64,000 nucleotides of DNA from Deinococcus murrayi DSM 11303 (GCF_000482805.1 NZ_AXWT01000021.1:23814-87813); one strand, 5' to 3'; counted from the first letter of the stretch, positions 46,864 to 59,946 are shown. Notes: generated by a model not told the origin, from the sequence alone. Program-made: numbers and translations.

Positions 46864-48025
46864 CGCCCGCCCCCGCCGCCGCGAACACCGGGCGGCCCCC
46901 TTCGCCGGGCGTATCCGCGAGCAGCTCCAGCGTGGTGCCGGGGTAGTAGAAGCTCAGGATGCGGCGGTGGTCGGTGCCCGCGCGGGCCATCCCCAGCGCC
47001 CCGTACTGCGAGAGGCCCACCCCGTGCCCGGCCCCGGACCCCTCCAGCACGAGTGGTTGCCCCGGCCCGACGCTGCCGCCCAGCCGCACGCGGGTGCTGT
47101 AGGCCCCCAGCGCCCGCACGAAGTCGCCCGCCCGCAGGCCGCCGAGCCGCCCGCTCCCCGCGCCCCCCGTCACGGTGACCTCCAGCACCCGGCCCGACTC
47201 GGAGGTCAGGGTCACCCCGACCGAGCGCACGGTGCCCACCTTCAGCCCGAAGCGGCCCGCGACGTCCTGCACCCGCGCGGCGCTCGCCTCCACCCGCCAC
47301 CGGGCGCGGGGACTGTCCGCCGAGTAGGGGTCCGGCTGCGCGACGAGGTAGGGGATGCCGCGCCCCCAGACCTCCTCGCTCGACGCCGTGTGGCCGCCCG
47401 AATCGCTGGAAAAATAGGTCTGGGCGGGCTTGCCGCCGTAGCCCAGGACCTGTCCGGCGGTCGCCGCTATCGCCGCGTCGGTGCCGGGCTTCTCGGCGGC
47501 CACCCCCCGATAGACCTGACAGCTCTCGGTGGCGCAGGTGTCATAGGGCAGGGCCGGGTTGATGCGGGCGGAGACATAGGTGCGGGCAATCACGGCCTGG
47601 GCCGCGAGGGCAGCGGCGGGCCAGCTCGCGGGCATCTCGGCGGGCACCACCCCGCGCAGGTAGTCCTCGACGTCCACCACATTGATGCCCTGGACGCCCC
47701 CCTCGGCGGCCCGCAGCAGCACCCCGCCGCGGTAGGTCTTGCCCGCAATCTCGACTAGGCTTCCTTCCGAGGGCGGCACGTACAGCACCTCGCTGCCCGC
47801 GTCCTGGCCGTTCAGGGTGAGCTTGCCGCCCCGGTTCCCCACCGTCCAGGGCACGGAGGGCGCGGCGGGGGCCGGGGGAGCCGCCAGGGGCACTGTCAAG
47901 CCCGGTCCCGGTGGGGGCGGCAGCCGCACGGTGAGCTGCGGGCCGCTCGCCACGAGCACCCGCACGTCGAGCGCCCCCGCCGCGCCGCAGGCCGCCAGCG
48001 CCATGAGAAAGGTCAGCGCGCGCAT
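46853..48025 (-). CDS. SpoIID/LytB-domain protein (cell wall amidase or enhancer)
   Basis: A 390-residue secreted protein with signal peptide RALTFLMALAACGAAGA. The core is the SpoIID domain: YRGGVLLRAAEGGVQGINVV, VEDYLRGVVPAEMPASWP, AAQAVIARTYV, YFSSDSGGHTASSEEVWG and GAGHGVGLSQYGALGMA. SpoIID enzymes cut glycan strands of peptidoglycan. A Cys pair (YDTCATESCQVY) is probably a disulfide. A TATACT box (complement of 48036-48041) lies 10 bases before the ATG. It heads the operon with the LptD-like gene. Confidence 0.88.
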
Positions 48026-48104
48026 GAATGCCGCGAGTATACGTGCCTCCCTGCCGCTCCGACTGACAGGAACGTGAGAGCCGGGGACGTGACAGCATGG
48101 AGCC

Positions 48105-49265
48105 ATGACGGGCGGGCCAGGGCAGGCGGGGCGGGTGTGGGCGCACGTGGGGCAGCCCTTTGCGGAGCGCGAGTACGACGTGGCCGTGTTGGGGGCCGGG
48201 CGGATGGGGACAGCCTGTGCCCTCTTTCTGCGGCGGCTCGCGCCGGGGCTGCGCCTGCTCCTCGTCGAGCGCGGCGGCCTCCCCAACGAGGAGGGGGCAA
48301 CCATTCTCGCGCCGGGGGTGTGGACCCGGCTGGATGTGCCGCCGGGCCGGGAGGCGGAAGCTCGCTGGGAGCGGGAGCAGCTCGCGGGCGCGTTCGGGGA
48401 CGTGACCTTTCAGCCCCGGCCCCTGCTGCGCCTGCACGCAGAGGAGGGGCCAGGGCGCGTGCCCACCCGGCCCCTCCTCGCCCGCTTCCCGGAGGCTGCC
48501 CCCCTCCTCGACCCGGACGCCCTCCCCTGGGCCGACGTGGACGAGGACGCCGCGACCTACCGCCCCGGCGCGGCAGCGCTGGCCTGTGGGGGGGCGGCGG
48601 TGCGGGCGGGGGCCGACCTGCTGCTGAACACCCACGCGCACCTCCTCCCCGGCGGGGTACGCCTCGACCGCCTGACCGTCACGAACACCCACGAGGTCGT
48701 CACCCACGAGACGCACGAGGTCCGCGCCGGGGTCATGGTCGTGGCGCTGGGGGCAGACGGCCCAGCCGCCGCCGAGCAGGACCTCGGCGTGCACACGGCG
48801 CACGGGCGGGCCTACCGCCAGTTTCCGCGCCTGAACACGCCCAGCGGCGACCAGACCCCGGTCGTGCGGGCGGGCGGCCTGACCCTGCGCCCGCAGCACG
48901 GGGGCTTCACGGTGGTTCCGCCCCTGCACCACCGCGACCCCGCTGGGTATGTCCCGCAGGGGGGGCGGCTCACCGGGGTGCCGGTGGGGGTGCGCCGCGA
49001 GACGCTCGAAGACCTCACCCGCCTGATGGAGGCCCTTCCCCCGCTGGCGACCGGGGCGCTGGAGATTGGGCGCAGCCTCGCGGACGTGCCCGGCGCGTGG
49101 GTGGCCCTGCCGCAGGGCCGCCCGGACGCCCCGCCCCGCCACGAGGCGCTGGGCGGGCGGGTGCACCTCCTCCTCGGCGGCCCCCTCGCGGACACGCTGG
49201 GGCTGGCGGTCGCCTACGACCTCGCCGCACGGGTGGCGGGGGTGGGGAAGCGGCCCTGGGGCTAG
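48105..49265 (+). CDS. FAD-dependent oxidoreductase (DAO family)
   Basis: A 386-residue flavoprotein with the dinucleotide motif VAVLGAGRMGTACALFLRRL and second motif VERGGLPNEEGATILAPGVW. The C-terminal half resembles D-amino-acid or glycine oxidase relatives, ending LLLGGPLADTLGLAVAYDLA. An odd His/Thr/Glu-rich segment NTHEVVTHETHEV lies near residue 200. The substrate is unknown. A weak CAGCAT box lies 6 bases before the ATG. It is divergent from the SpoIID-like gene. Confidence 0.7.
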   Translation: MTGGPGQAGRVWAHVGQPFAEREYDVAVLGAGRMGTACALFLRRLAPGLRLLLVERGGLPNEEGATILAPGVWTRLDVPPGREAEARWEREQLAGAFGDVTFQPRPLLRLHAEEGPGRVPTRPLLARFPEAAPLLDPDALPWADVDEDAATYRPGAAALACGGAAVRAGADLLLNTHAHLLPGGVRLDRLTVTNTHEVVTHETHEVRAGVMVVALGADGPAAAEQDLGVHTAHGRAYRQFPRLNTPSGDQTPVVRAGGLTLRPQHGGFTVVPPLHHRDPAGYVPQGGRLTGVPVGVRRETLEDLTRLMEALPPLATGALEIGRSLADVPGAWVALPQGRPDAPPRHEALGGRVHLLLGGPLADTLGLAVAYDLAARVAGVGKRPWG

Positions 49266-49320
49266 CCCTGTCTACCCCGCCCCGCCCCCGGCGCGGGCGG
49301 CCCCCGCCTATGCTGGGGGC

Positions 49321-49359
49321 ATGCGCGGCACGCCGATTTTGGAAGGTTCTGGGACGTAG
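49321..49359 (+). CDS. short leader ORF upstream of ilvA
   Basis: A 12-codon frame MRGTPILEGSGT whose ATG lies 6 bases after a TATGCT box (49309-49314), the window's leaderless pattern. It contains two Thr, one Ile and one Leu codon (ACG, ATT, TTG, ACG), and a terminator-like hairpin follows 30 bases later, before ilvA. It may be a leader peptide sensing branched-chain amino-acid supply, or just the first AUG of the ilvA transcript. Confidence 0.4.
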   Translation: MRGTPILEGSGT

Positions 49360-49389
49360 ACGCCCCGGCTGCCTTCGCCGCGCTCCCCA

Positions 49390-49430
49390 CGTCCCCACCC
49401 GCCCCGCCTGCGGTGGGGACGCCGATTTTT
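49390..49430 (+). terminator. candidate attenuator hairpin before ilvA
   Basis: GTCCCCACC (49391-49399) and GGTGGGGAC (49412-49420) pair perfectly, extended by C49390-G49421, and TTTTT follows at 49426-49430. The 4-5 base gap before the T run makes it weaker than a classical terminator. It sits between the short leader ORF and the ilvA ribosome-binding site. Confidence 0.45.
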
Positions 49431-49455
49431 CCCCCGCCCGCCCCCCGGAGGTGCC

Positions 49456-51006
<1,551 letters not shown>

Positions 51007-51008
51007 GC

Positions 51009-51971
51009 CTAGGGCAGCGTCAGCACCCGCAGGTTCCCGTCCCGCGCACTCAGGTAGGCCACCTTCTTGCCGTCCGGGCTGACCGACCAGTCGCCCTGCC
51101 GAACCTGGTCGCCGAGGTCGCCCAGGGTGCGCCAGGCGTCCCTGCCCACGTCGTACTCCCGCAGGACATGCGGGCCACCATTCGGGTCCAGCGGGATGAG
51201 CAGCAGGCGGCGGGCGTCGCGCCAGCGGTACGAGCCGAAAGCGCTGAGTTTGCGCGCCGCCCCGCCCGCCGTGGGCCGCACCCACAGGCCATTGCGGGGA
51301 GCCGAGTCAAAGGCCACGAAGTACGTCACCCACGCCCCGTCCGGGCTGAGGCTGACCCCCCGGAACGACAGCGCCGAGGCCAGCGTGCGCCGCGCCCCGG
51401 TGCGGGTGTCTACGGTGAAGAGGTCGCGGTCCCGCGCCGCCGGGGTGCCCTTGCCGCTGAGGAGCAGGGTCGTCTCGTTCACCCAGCCGTGAATGCCCCC
51501 GCCGTACAGGGTGACGACCTGCCGGGCGGGGCCGAACACGTCGGCCACGAAAACGCGGGTGGCCCGGCGGTCGAAGTTGCCGGTGGTCTCCGAGCGGGCA
51601 TACGCCAGCCGGGTTTCCGAGCGGGTCCAGGTCACATCCGCCCCGCGCGTGGGCAGGGTAAAACGCCGCCCGTCCGCCAGCCGCTCCAGGGTGGTGGCCT
51701 CACCGCTTCCCGGACGCACCGCCCACAGCAGCCGGGGCGAGAAGAACGCCACCGAGGAAAAGCGCCGGGTGACCTCCCCCCCGTTCGCGGAGACCGCGTA
51801 GATGCCCGTCGCGGGCCGCGCCGGGGGGCCGTCCAGGAACAGCAGGTTCCGCGAGTCCGGGGTCCACACCGCGCCGGGGCAGCAGGTGCCGCTCAGGACC
51901 GCCTTGGAGGGGAGGGTGGCCGCGAGCGCTGGGGCAGTCAGGGCGAGGGCCAACACCGCCGCCGTCTTCAC
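51009..51971 (-). CDS. secreted TolB-like beta-propeller protein
   Basis: A 320-residue protein with a signal peptide (TAAVLALALTAPALA) and WD40-like/PD40 repeats such as AVWTPDSRNLLFLDG, VSLSPDGAWVTYFVA and WSVSPDGKKVAYLSA. It starts at a GTG overlapping the stop of the upstream M23 peptidase gene (GTGA), so the two are coupled. It lies convergent with ilvA. A role in the envelope, perhaps protein-protein contact, is inferred. Confidence 0.78.
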   Translation of the reverse strand: MKTAAVLALALTAPALAATLPSKAVLSGTCCPGAVWTPDSRNLLFLDGPPARPATGIYAVSANGGEVTRRFSSVAFFSPRLLWAVRPGSGEATTLERLADGRRFTLPTRGADVTWTRSETRLAYARSETTGNFDRRATRVFVADVFGPARQVVTLYGGGIHGWVNETTLLLSGKGTPAARDRDLFTVDTRTGARRTLASALSFRGVSLSPDGAWVTYFVAFDSAPRNGLWVRPTAGGAARKLSAFGSYRWRDARRLLLIPLDPNGGPHVLREYDVGRDAWRTLGDLGDQVRQGDWSVSPDGKKVAYLSARDGNLRVLTLP

Positions 51972-52687
51972 CGCGCCCCCCCCGGTGCGGGTGGCCAGGG
52001 CCGGGCGTAGTCGTTGAGAATCGGCCCGCCCCGGCGCACCTCCGGCTGAGCTTCCGGCGTCTGCCACTTGCGTGGGGCGGCGAGGTCGTACTGATAGCCC
52101 CGCCCAAACGACCCCACCAGCGCCAGCGAATCCCAGTCGGCGGCGATATAGGGCACCGGGTTCAAGAGGCGCTGGTGCGAGCGGTCGCGCACCTCCAGGT
52201 GCAGGTGCGGCGCACTCACGCAGGTGAACTGCGAGTCGCCGCTTTCCCCGATGACCTGCCCGCGCGTGACCCGCTGCCCGACCCGCAGGCCAGAGCGCAC
52301 CCGCAGGTGCCCGTACAGGCTGCTGAGGTTTCCGGCGTGGTCGATGACGACGTTGTGCGGCGGACTGCCGTGCGGGCCGTCCACCTCCGCGACCACCCCG
52401 TCCCCGATGGCACGGACCGGGGTGCCACACGGAGCGCTGAAATCCAGCCCCGCATGTAGCCCCTGGAGGTTGCCGTAGGTGCTGCGGCGCTGGCGGTAGG
52501 CCCCGGTCGTGTTGCCGTACCCCTGCCCCAGCAGCCAGGTGTCAGGTCCGGGCGCTCCGGCGAAGGGCAGGCCGAACTGCCGGGCGGGCTTGGCAATCGC
52601 GCTGTCGGGCAGCGCGGGCGCGTAGTGCGCCAGGGCCACCGCCGACGCGGTCAGAAATCCCCCCGCTGCCACGGTCCAAAGTCGCAT
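51968..52687 (-). CDS. M23 family metallopeptidase (LytM domain)
   Basis: A 239-residue exported protein with an N-terminal signal-like span and a zinc peptidase domain. Ligands are the His and Asp of GLHAGLDFSAPCG and the last His of APHLHLEVRDR. The domain also has YGHLRVRSGLRVGQRVTRGQ. Such enzymes cut cross-bridges in peptidoglycan. Two cysteines may form a disulfide. It is the first gene of a pair with the propeller protein. Confidence 0.87.
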   Translation of the reverse strand: MRLWTVAAGGFLTASAVALAHYAPALPDSAIAKPARQFGLPFAGAPGPDTWLLGQGYGNTTGAYRQRRSTYGNLQGLHAGLDFSAPCGTPVRAIGDGVVAEVDGPHGSPPHNVVIDHAGNLSSLYGHLRVRSGLRVGQRVTRGQVIGESGDSQFTCVSAPHLHLEVRDRSHQRLLNPVPYIAADWDSLALVGSFGRGYQYDLAAPRKWQTPEAQPEVRRGGPILNDYARPWPPAPGGAR

Positions 52688-52744
52688 AGCCGATGCTGCC
52701 GCGGCGCGGGCGCGGGGACGGTGCCGGGTCTTACAGGGAGAGGC

Positions 52745-53545
<801 letters not shown>

Positions 53546-53591
53546 GGGCAGCAGCGTAGCGCGTGGGCGCGGGCGGCCTACACTGGCCCGC

Positions 53592-53996
53592 GTGACCCCG
53601 CCCCGCCTTCCCACCATCCTCGCCCTGGACGTGAGCAAATCGCGCATCGGTTTCGCGGTGAATGCGGGGCGGCTCGCCTTTGGGCGCGGCAGCGTGGCGA
53701 GAAAGCGGCTGCCGCTGGACCTCAAGGCCGTGCGCCTCAAGGTCGAGGAGACAGGCGCGGAGCTGCTGCTGCTGGGCCTGCCCCTGCGCACGGACGGTGC
53801 CCCCAGCCCCGCCGCCGACCGGGTGCGGGCCTTTGGGCGCGTGCTGGAGGAACAGGGCTACCGGGTCGCCTACCAAGACGAGCGCTTCACCACCCAGCGG
53901 GCACGGGCGATGGGCGCCGCCGACGAGGACGAGGCGGCGGCGGTGCAGATTCTGGAGCTGTACCTGAACCGACGCACCCACACCCAAACCCCATGA
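53592..53996 (+). CDS. ruvX: RuvX/YqgF Holliday junction resolvase-like protein
   Basis: A 134-residue RNase H-fold protein. The first acidic residue is in LALDVSKSRIGFAV, followed by LLLLGLPLRTDG and YQDERFTTQRARA, the YqgF pattern. Acidic residues near DEDEAAAVQIL complete the site. YqgF is needed for 16S rRNA 5' maturation in E. coli and was proposed as a junction resolvase in other species. It starts at a GTG 7 bases after TACACT (53579-53584). The gene ends where the long hpi control region begins. Confidence 0.85.
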   Translation: MTPPRLPTILALDVSKSRIGFAVNAGRLAFGRGSVARKRLPLDLKAVRLKVEETGAELLLLGLPLRTDGAPSPAADRVRAFGRVLEEQGYRVAYQDERFTTQRARAMGAADEDEAAAVQILELYLNRRTHTQTP

Positions 53997-54148
53997 GAAG
54001 AGAGTTAAGCTACGGTGGATAAGCCTCTTATTCTCTACCGAAAGCTCACAGCGGCAGAACATCTCCACCTGACCGAAACCAAGTGAGAACCGAAAGAACG
54101 TCGAAATAGGCCTTCTGCGGCAGCCAGACGTATGAGCTAAGGTCCCTA

Positions 54149-54167
54149 TTTCTGACAAGTTTCTGAC
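54149..54167 (+). repeat. tandem TTTCTGAC repeats upstream of the hpi promoter
   Basis: TTTCTGAC occurs at 54149-54156 and again at 54160-54167, an 11-base period that would place both copies on one face of the helix, about 45 bases before the -35 box. The rest of the 400-base gap (from 53997) is comparatively AT-rich and holds no gene that I can see. Confidence 0.45.
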
Positions 54168-54211
54168 TGGTGATAGGCCTGTTATTGGGCCGCCAGATGC
54201 GGAAAATCTTG

Positions 54212-54240
54212 TTGACACTCTATGAGGGGGTCCATATACT
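54212..54240 (+). promoter_or_regulatory. hpi: strong promoter of hpi
   Basis: TTGACA (54212-54217) and TATACT (54235-54240) are separated by 17 bases, the closest match to the bacterial consensus in the window. Transcription would start near 54247, leaving a leader of about 150 bases, in contrast to the many leaderless neighbours. This suits a very abundant surface protein. Confidence 0.85.
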
Positions 54241-54397
54241 CGCCATCAGGATTCACATCCTGGCCTAACATGGAAAGCAGTCTGGGCAGGGGTGGGAGCG
54301 GGCAGGAAACTCGGCAACTGGACCCGTTCTTCCTTCTCCTGAGATCTGATTCCGCTTACATGAGAGGCACCGGGGGCACCGCTCCCACGGAGGACGT

Positions 54398-57118
54398 ATG
54401 AATAAGAACATCGCTTTGCTGGCTCTGACGGGTGTGCTGACCCTGGCGTCGTGTGGCACTCAGCCCACGCCCACCCCCACTCCTACGCCCACCCCCACTC
54501 CTACGCCCACCCCCACTCCTACGCCGACCCCCACCCCCACGCCGACCCCCACTAACAGCATCAGCATCACCTCGCCCACCCAGGGCGGCAATGCCACGGT
54601 CGGCCAGGCCATTCAGGTCAACTACACCACCTCCGCGCCCCTCACCAATGTCACGTGCACCATCGCGGCGGGTGGCAACACCAGCAGCCCCGCGACCGCC
54701 AACAACAGCACCAGTGGCGGCTTCTGCACTGTCACCCCCACGGCAGCGGGGAGCAACATCATCACCGTGACGGGCACCGACGCTCAGGGCCGCACCGTGA
54801 CCCAGCAGGTGGTCGTGAACGCGGTGGCCGCCCCGACTCCCGCGACCAGCAACATCGTCTTCGACCCCGCACAGGAACTGACCCTGACGAGCGAAGGCAT
54901 CGTGCGCGAAGCCGCGAATGGCTGGCGCCGCATTGGCCAGGGCGTGAGCACCTCTACCTCCCCCGAAACCAATGTAGATGTGTATGTCAAGGGCACCGTC
55001 AACGTGTCCTACCGCGGCGCGGCGGCGGGCCAGAAGGTCGAAATCATCCTCGCCCGGACCACCGGCAGTGACGCGCCCAGCAACGACCAGATTCAGGCGG
55101 GCGACGTGCTCCGTTCGGTCGTCTCGACCGGTGCGGACGTGACTGCTGTGTACGACAGCCGCCGCCTCGCTGAATTTGAAGGTGTGCGCCAGTGGCTGGT
55201 CTTCCGTGTCAACGGCACGGTCGTCTCCTTCCAGCCGGTCATCACCGACAACCGCGGTCCCCAGCAGCCTGACCCTGAGTTCAACGGTGTCAACAACACC
55301 TACTCCAACCTGCTCCGCAACGTGGACAACACGGGGATCAACTGGGCACGCGGCGATATCAACGTCTTCACCAGCAACCCCAGCCTCCAGGACCGCGAGT
55401 TTGGTCAGGCCCCGGTGGGCGCCTCCTTCGCGCAGCGCCGCCCCTCTGGCTTCGAGAGCATCCGCTACTACCTTGTTCCCGAAACGGCCTTCGACAACAA
55501 GGGGCTGGCGGACAGCGACGAGATGCGCCGCGCCGAGGCCGTCAAGAGCGCGGCGACGGCTCGCAGCGCTCCCATCCTCGAACCCGGCGACCGCTCTGCC
55601 GCCTTCAGCAGCCTGTTTGGCTCGACGGGTGCCACGGCGACGGGCGCGACGCGAACCGCAGGCGTTCAGGACGGCGTTACCTACCGCATCTACGCCATCT
55701 CCCGCGACCAGCTCGGCAACGAGACGGCCAGCGCGAGCTACGAGACCATCCGCTTCGACAACGTCGGGCCGAGCTTTACCGGCAGTGTGCTGCGTGACGC
55801 GAGCGACCTGCCCTTCCCCTCGGTCGAGCCTGAGCGCTGCCTGAGCGACTACGCCACCGTGAACCTGGGCAGTGCCACGGATAACCCCGGTGGTATCGGC
55901 ATCGGCAGCCAGCCCACCTTCACCATCGGTGGCATTACCCTCAACGGGCAGACCACCTTTGACACCAACCGTCTGGCTGATGGCGAGTACACCATCAACA
56001 CCAGCAACTTCACGGACCGCCTGGGCAACCCCCCGGTGAACGCTCCTCAGAACGCGACTGTATTCATCGACAACACGGACCCCACCGGCAACTTCAACCG
56101 TCCGGTCGTGGGCGGCGTCTTTGACAGCGGCGAGCGCGTCTCGGCAGAAACCGACTTCAGCGACGGCGGTTGCGGCGTCCACGAAATCCGTCTGTTCTGG
56201 GATACCAACATCACCAACGCCACCGACGACGAAACCACCACCCCTGGTATCGGTCACCCGGTGCAGTTTGCCCGTAGCGCCCAGAGCACTGGCCGCATGA
56301 CGAGCATGAGCTTCAACGGTGGCTGGAACGCCCTGCAACTGCCCAACCTCCGCTCGGAAGTGCGCCTGCGCGCCCTCGCGATCGACCGCGCCGGGAACGC
56401 CACCCTGGTGAGCACCCCCATCGTCGTCAATGCCAAGGGCCTGGGCAGCAGCGCGCAGCCCGGCGGTGTGAACACCAACCGCATCATCCTGGGCAACTCG
56501 GACGGCTACCGCCGCAACCAGGCGATCAACCTGCAGCCCAACACCAACCTGATTGCGGCGTTCGGCGCGAACGGCACCACGCTCATCCCCAACACCACGG
56601 GCAACAGCCTGCTGGACAACAACCTCTCGCTGGATTCGACGACGACCCGCACGGTCAACTCGACCGGCAACACGGGCAGCGAGAACATCCGCGAAGTCAG
56701 CGACTACGGGCGCTTCGATGCGGCGCTGTGGAACACCATCCGCAACTACCAGCTCAGGGACGACCCCACCCTGAACAGCGGCAACCGCACCCAGGACATC
56801 GGTCAGCTCCTGAGCCAGCGTCAGCGCAACTGGAACGTCCGTACCCCGTGGATTTACATCACGGACAGCACCACGCCGGACAACAAGCAGCTCTACACGG
56901 CGACCAGCGACCTGCTGAACGACTTCTACTGGGGCCGGACCTTCCGCAACCCCGCCGCCAACACCAACATGGTGGGCAGCACGGTCATCAACGACGTGAG
57001 CGTCTTCAACACCAACCGCTTCACCTACGACCAGTTCAACAAGCTCGTGGCGGACACGGCGGGTGCCTACAGCTTCCTCGGCGAACGCGTGGGCAACGTG
57101 GACGGCACCGCTCGCTAA
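54398..57118 (+). CDS. hpi: Hpi surface (S-layer) lipoprotein
   Basis: The 906-residue protein matches, from memory, the hexagonally packed intermediate-layer protein of D. radiodurans: start NKNIALLALTGVLTLASCG (lipobox, Cys19), then QELTLTSEGIVREAANGWRR, GPQQPDPEFNGV, REFGQAPVGASFAQRRPSGF and ESIRYYLVPETAF. It coats the cell in a hexagonal lattice. After the lipid-anchored Cys come 15 Pro-Thr pairs (residues 23-52), then immunoglobulin-like beta domains. I recall no such Pro-Thr run in the D. radiodurans protein. GGAGGAC lies before the ATG. A clear terminator follows. Confidence 0.92.
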   Translation: MNKNIALLALTGVLTLASCGTQPTPTPTPTPTPTPTPTPTPTPTPTPTPTPTNSISITSPTQGGNATVGQAIQVNYTTSAPLTNVTCTIAAGGNTSSPATANNSTSGGFCTVTPTAAGSNIITVTGTDAQGRTVTQQVVVNAVAAPTPATSNIVFDPAQELTLTSEGIVREAANGWRRIGQGVSTSTSPETNVDVYVKGTVNVSYRGAAAGQKVEIILARTTGSDAPSNDQIQAGDVLRSVVSTGADVTAVYDSRRLAEFEGVRQWLVFRVNGTVVSFQPVITDNRGPQQPDPEFNGVNNTYSNLLRNVDNTGINWARGDINVFTSNPSLQDREFGQAPVGASFAQRRPSGFESIRYYLVPETAFDNKGLADSDEMRRAEAVKSAATARSAPILEPGDRSAAFSSLFGSTGATATGATRTAGVQDGVTYRIYAISRDQLGNETASASYETIRFDNVGPSFTGSVLRDASDLPFPSVEPERCLSDYATVNLGSATDNPGGIGIGSQPTFTIGGITLNGQTTFDTNRLADGEYTINTSNFTDRLGNPPVNAPQNATVFIDNTDPTGNFNRPVVGGVFDSGERVSAETDFSDGGCGVHEIRLFWDTNITNATDDETTTPGIGHPVQFARSAQSTGRMTSMSFNGGWNALQLPNLRSEVRLRALAIDRAGNATLVSTPIVVNAKGLGSSAQPGGVNTNRIILGNSDGYRRNQAINLQPNTNLIAAFGANGTTLIPNTTGNSLLDNNLSLDSTTTRTVNSTGNTGSENIREVSDYGRFDAALWNTIRNYQLRDDPTLNSGNRTQDIGQLLSQRQRNWNVRTPWIYITDSTTPDNKQLYTATSDLLNDFYWGRTFRNPAANTNMVGSTVINDVSVFNTNRFTYDQFNKLVADTAGAYSFLGERVGNVDGTAR
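54464..54553 (+). repeat. (Pro-Thr)15 coding repeat in hpi
   Basis: Ninety bases code for 15 Pro-Thr pairs. The DNA is itself a tandem repeat: an 18-base unit, CCCACCCCCACTCCTACG, occurs about three times before it degenerates. Such a tract can change length by slippage without losing frame. Confidence 0.9.
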
Positions 57119-57131
57119 AAACCCTCTCTTC

Positions 57132-57160
57132 AAAAGGCTCCCTCCGGGGGGCCTTTTTTT
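57132..57160 (+). terminator. intrinsic terminator of hpi
   Basis: AAAAGGCTCCC and GGGGGGCCTTTTTTT form a stem of about 9 bp with a short loop, followed by seven T residues, 14 bases after the hpi stop. Confidence 0.9.
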
Positions 57161-57245
57161 ATGTCCCTGGTTTATAAGGGCTACACTAGGTCCCTACACC
57201 AAAAGACTCCCACACCCACGCGGCCCTGTCCGCTCAGGAGGCCCC

Positions 57246-58925
<1,680 letters not shown>

Positions 58926-58935
58926 AATCCTCCCC

Positions 58936-59946
58936 ATGGCCGTTTCGGTGCAGGGGCAACAGGTGACCTTTCTTCCCCCGGCGGGTGCGGCGGCGCTCGT
59001 CGGGGATTTCACGGACTGGAAGAAAAAGCCCGGCCTCCCGGTCGTGGGGGGCCAGCCCCTCACGCTGACGCTGCCGCGCGGGGCGTGGGTGGAATATGCC
59101 TGGCTGGACGCGAACGGCCAGCCCTTTCCCGACCCCGACAACGACCAGAAGTCGCTCAATCCGTGGTGGCCGTACCCCCGCGCCGCCGTGGTCGGGGAGT
59201 ATGTCCGGCATCCCCTCTGGCAGCTGCCCGACGCGGTGAACAAGGGCACCGCCCACCGCCTGACCTGGCCCGGAGAGGTCTTCGGCGGCACCCGCCGCGC
59301 CATCGTCTACACTCCGCACGGCCACGACCCGGCGCGGCCCACGCCCGTGTACTACGTACAGGACGGGGTGGCCTTTTACCGCACCGGACGGCTGGGCGAG
59401 GTGATGGACCGGGCGCTAGAAGCAGGGCTGGCGACCGGGGCGGTCCTCGTCTTTGTGGAGCCGGGCGACCGCAGCGCGGAGTATTACCTCAATGACCACT
59501 ACCTCGACTTTCTGCGGGAGGAGGTCTTGCCGCGGGTGGAGGGCGAATACGCGACCGTCTCCGAGCGGGGGCTGTGGGGGGCGAGCCTGGGGGGACTGAT
59601 TTCGCTCTATCTGGGGGCGGGGCACCCGGAGCTGTTCTCGCGGGTCGTCAGCCACTCCGGGGCCTTTATTGCCCGGCCCGGCGCGACTGACCCGGACGGC
59701 ACCATCAACACGACCACGGCGGGCGAGTGGCTGCGCGAACGGCTGGAAGCAGCCCCGCCCCGCCACCTGCGGGTGAGCCTCGACACCGGGGTACTGGAAT
59801 GGCTGACCGCGCCCAACCGCCGCATGGCCGCCGCGCTCGCCGACCTCGGTGTGGGGCACCAGTACCGCGAGTACCCCAGCGGCCACAACTGGGTCACTTG
59901 GCGCGAGGCCCTCCCCGAAGCGTTCCTGTACATGCAGGGCACGTGA
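58936..59946 (+). CDS. alpha/beta esterase with N-terminal CBM48-like domain
   Basis: A 336-residue protein. Residues 1-85 (VTFLPPAGAAALVGDFTDWKK) resemble the E-set/CBM48 domain found in Fes-type enterochelin esterases, and the rest is an esterase D-like hydrolase. The nucleophile is in GLWGASLGGLISLY and the His in PSGHNWVTWREA. The substrate may be a polyester or sugar ester; siderophore hydrolysis is only a guess. TAGAAT (58923-58928), inside the end of the ligase gene, lies 7 bases before the ATG. Confidence 0.82.
   Translation: MAVSVQGQQVTFLPPAGAAALVGDFTDWKKKPGLPVVGGQPLTLTLPRGAWVEYAWLDANGQPFPDPDNDQKSLNPWWPYPRAAVVGEYVRHPLWQLPDAVNKGTAHRLTWPGEVFGGTRRAIVYTPHGHDPARPTPVYYVQDGVAFYRTGRLGEVMDRALEAGLATGAVLVFVEPGDRSAEYYLNDHYLDFLREEVLPRVEGEYATVSERGLWGASLGGLISLYLGAGHPELFSRVVSHSGAFIARPGATDPDGTINTTTAGEWLRERLEAAPPRHLRVSLDTGVLEWLTAPNRRMAAALADLGVGHQYREYPSGHNWVTWREALPEAFLYMQGT

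Noticed and set aside
54000..54400. A radiation/desiccation response motif (the Deinococcus RDRM palindrome) before hpi or elsewhere
   Set aside because: No match to the 17-base palindrome as I remember it was seen in the gaps that I read.
54356..57133. A 925-codon open frame antisense to hpi
   Set aside because: It mirrors the codon bias of hpi (Val/Ala/Gly/Asp-rich with no domains), and hpi itself has a promoter, ribosome-binding site, lipobox and terminator.
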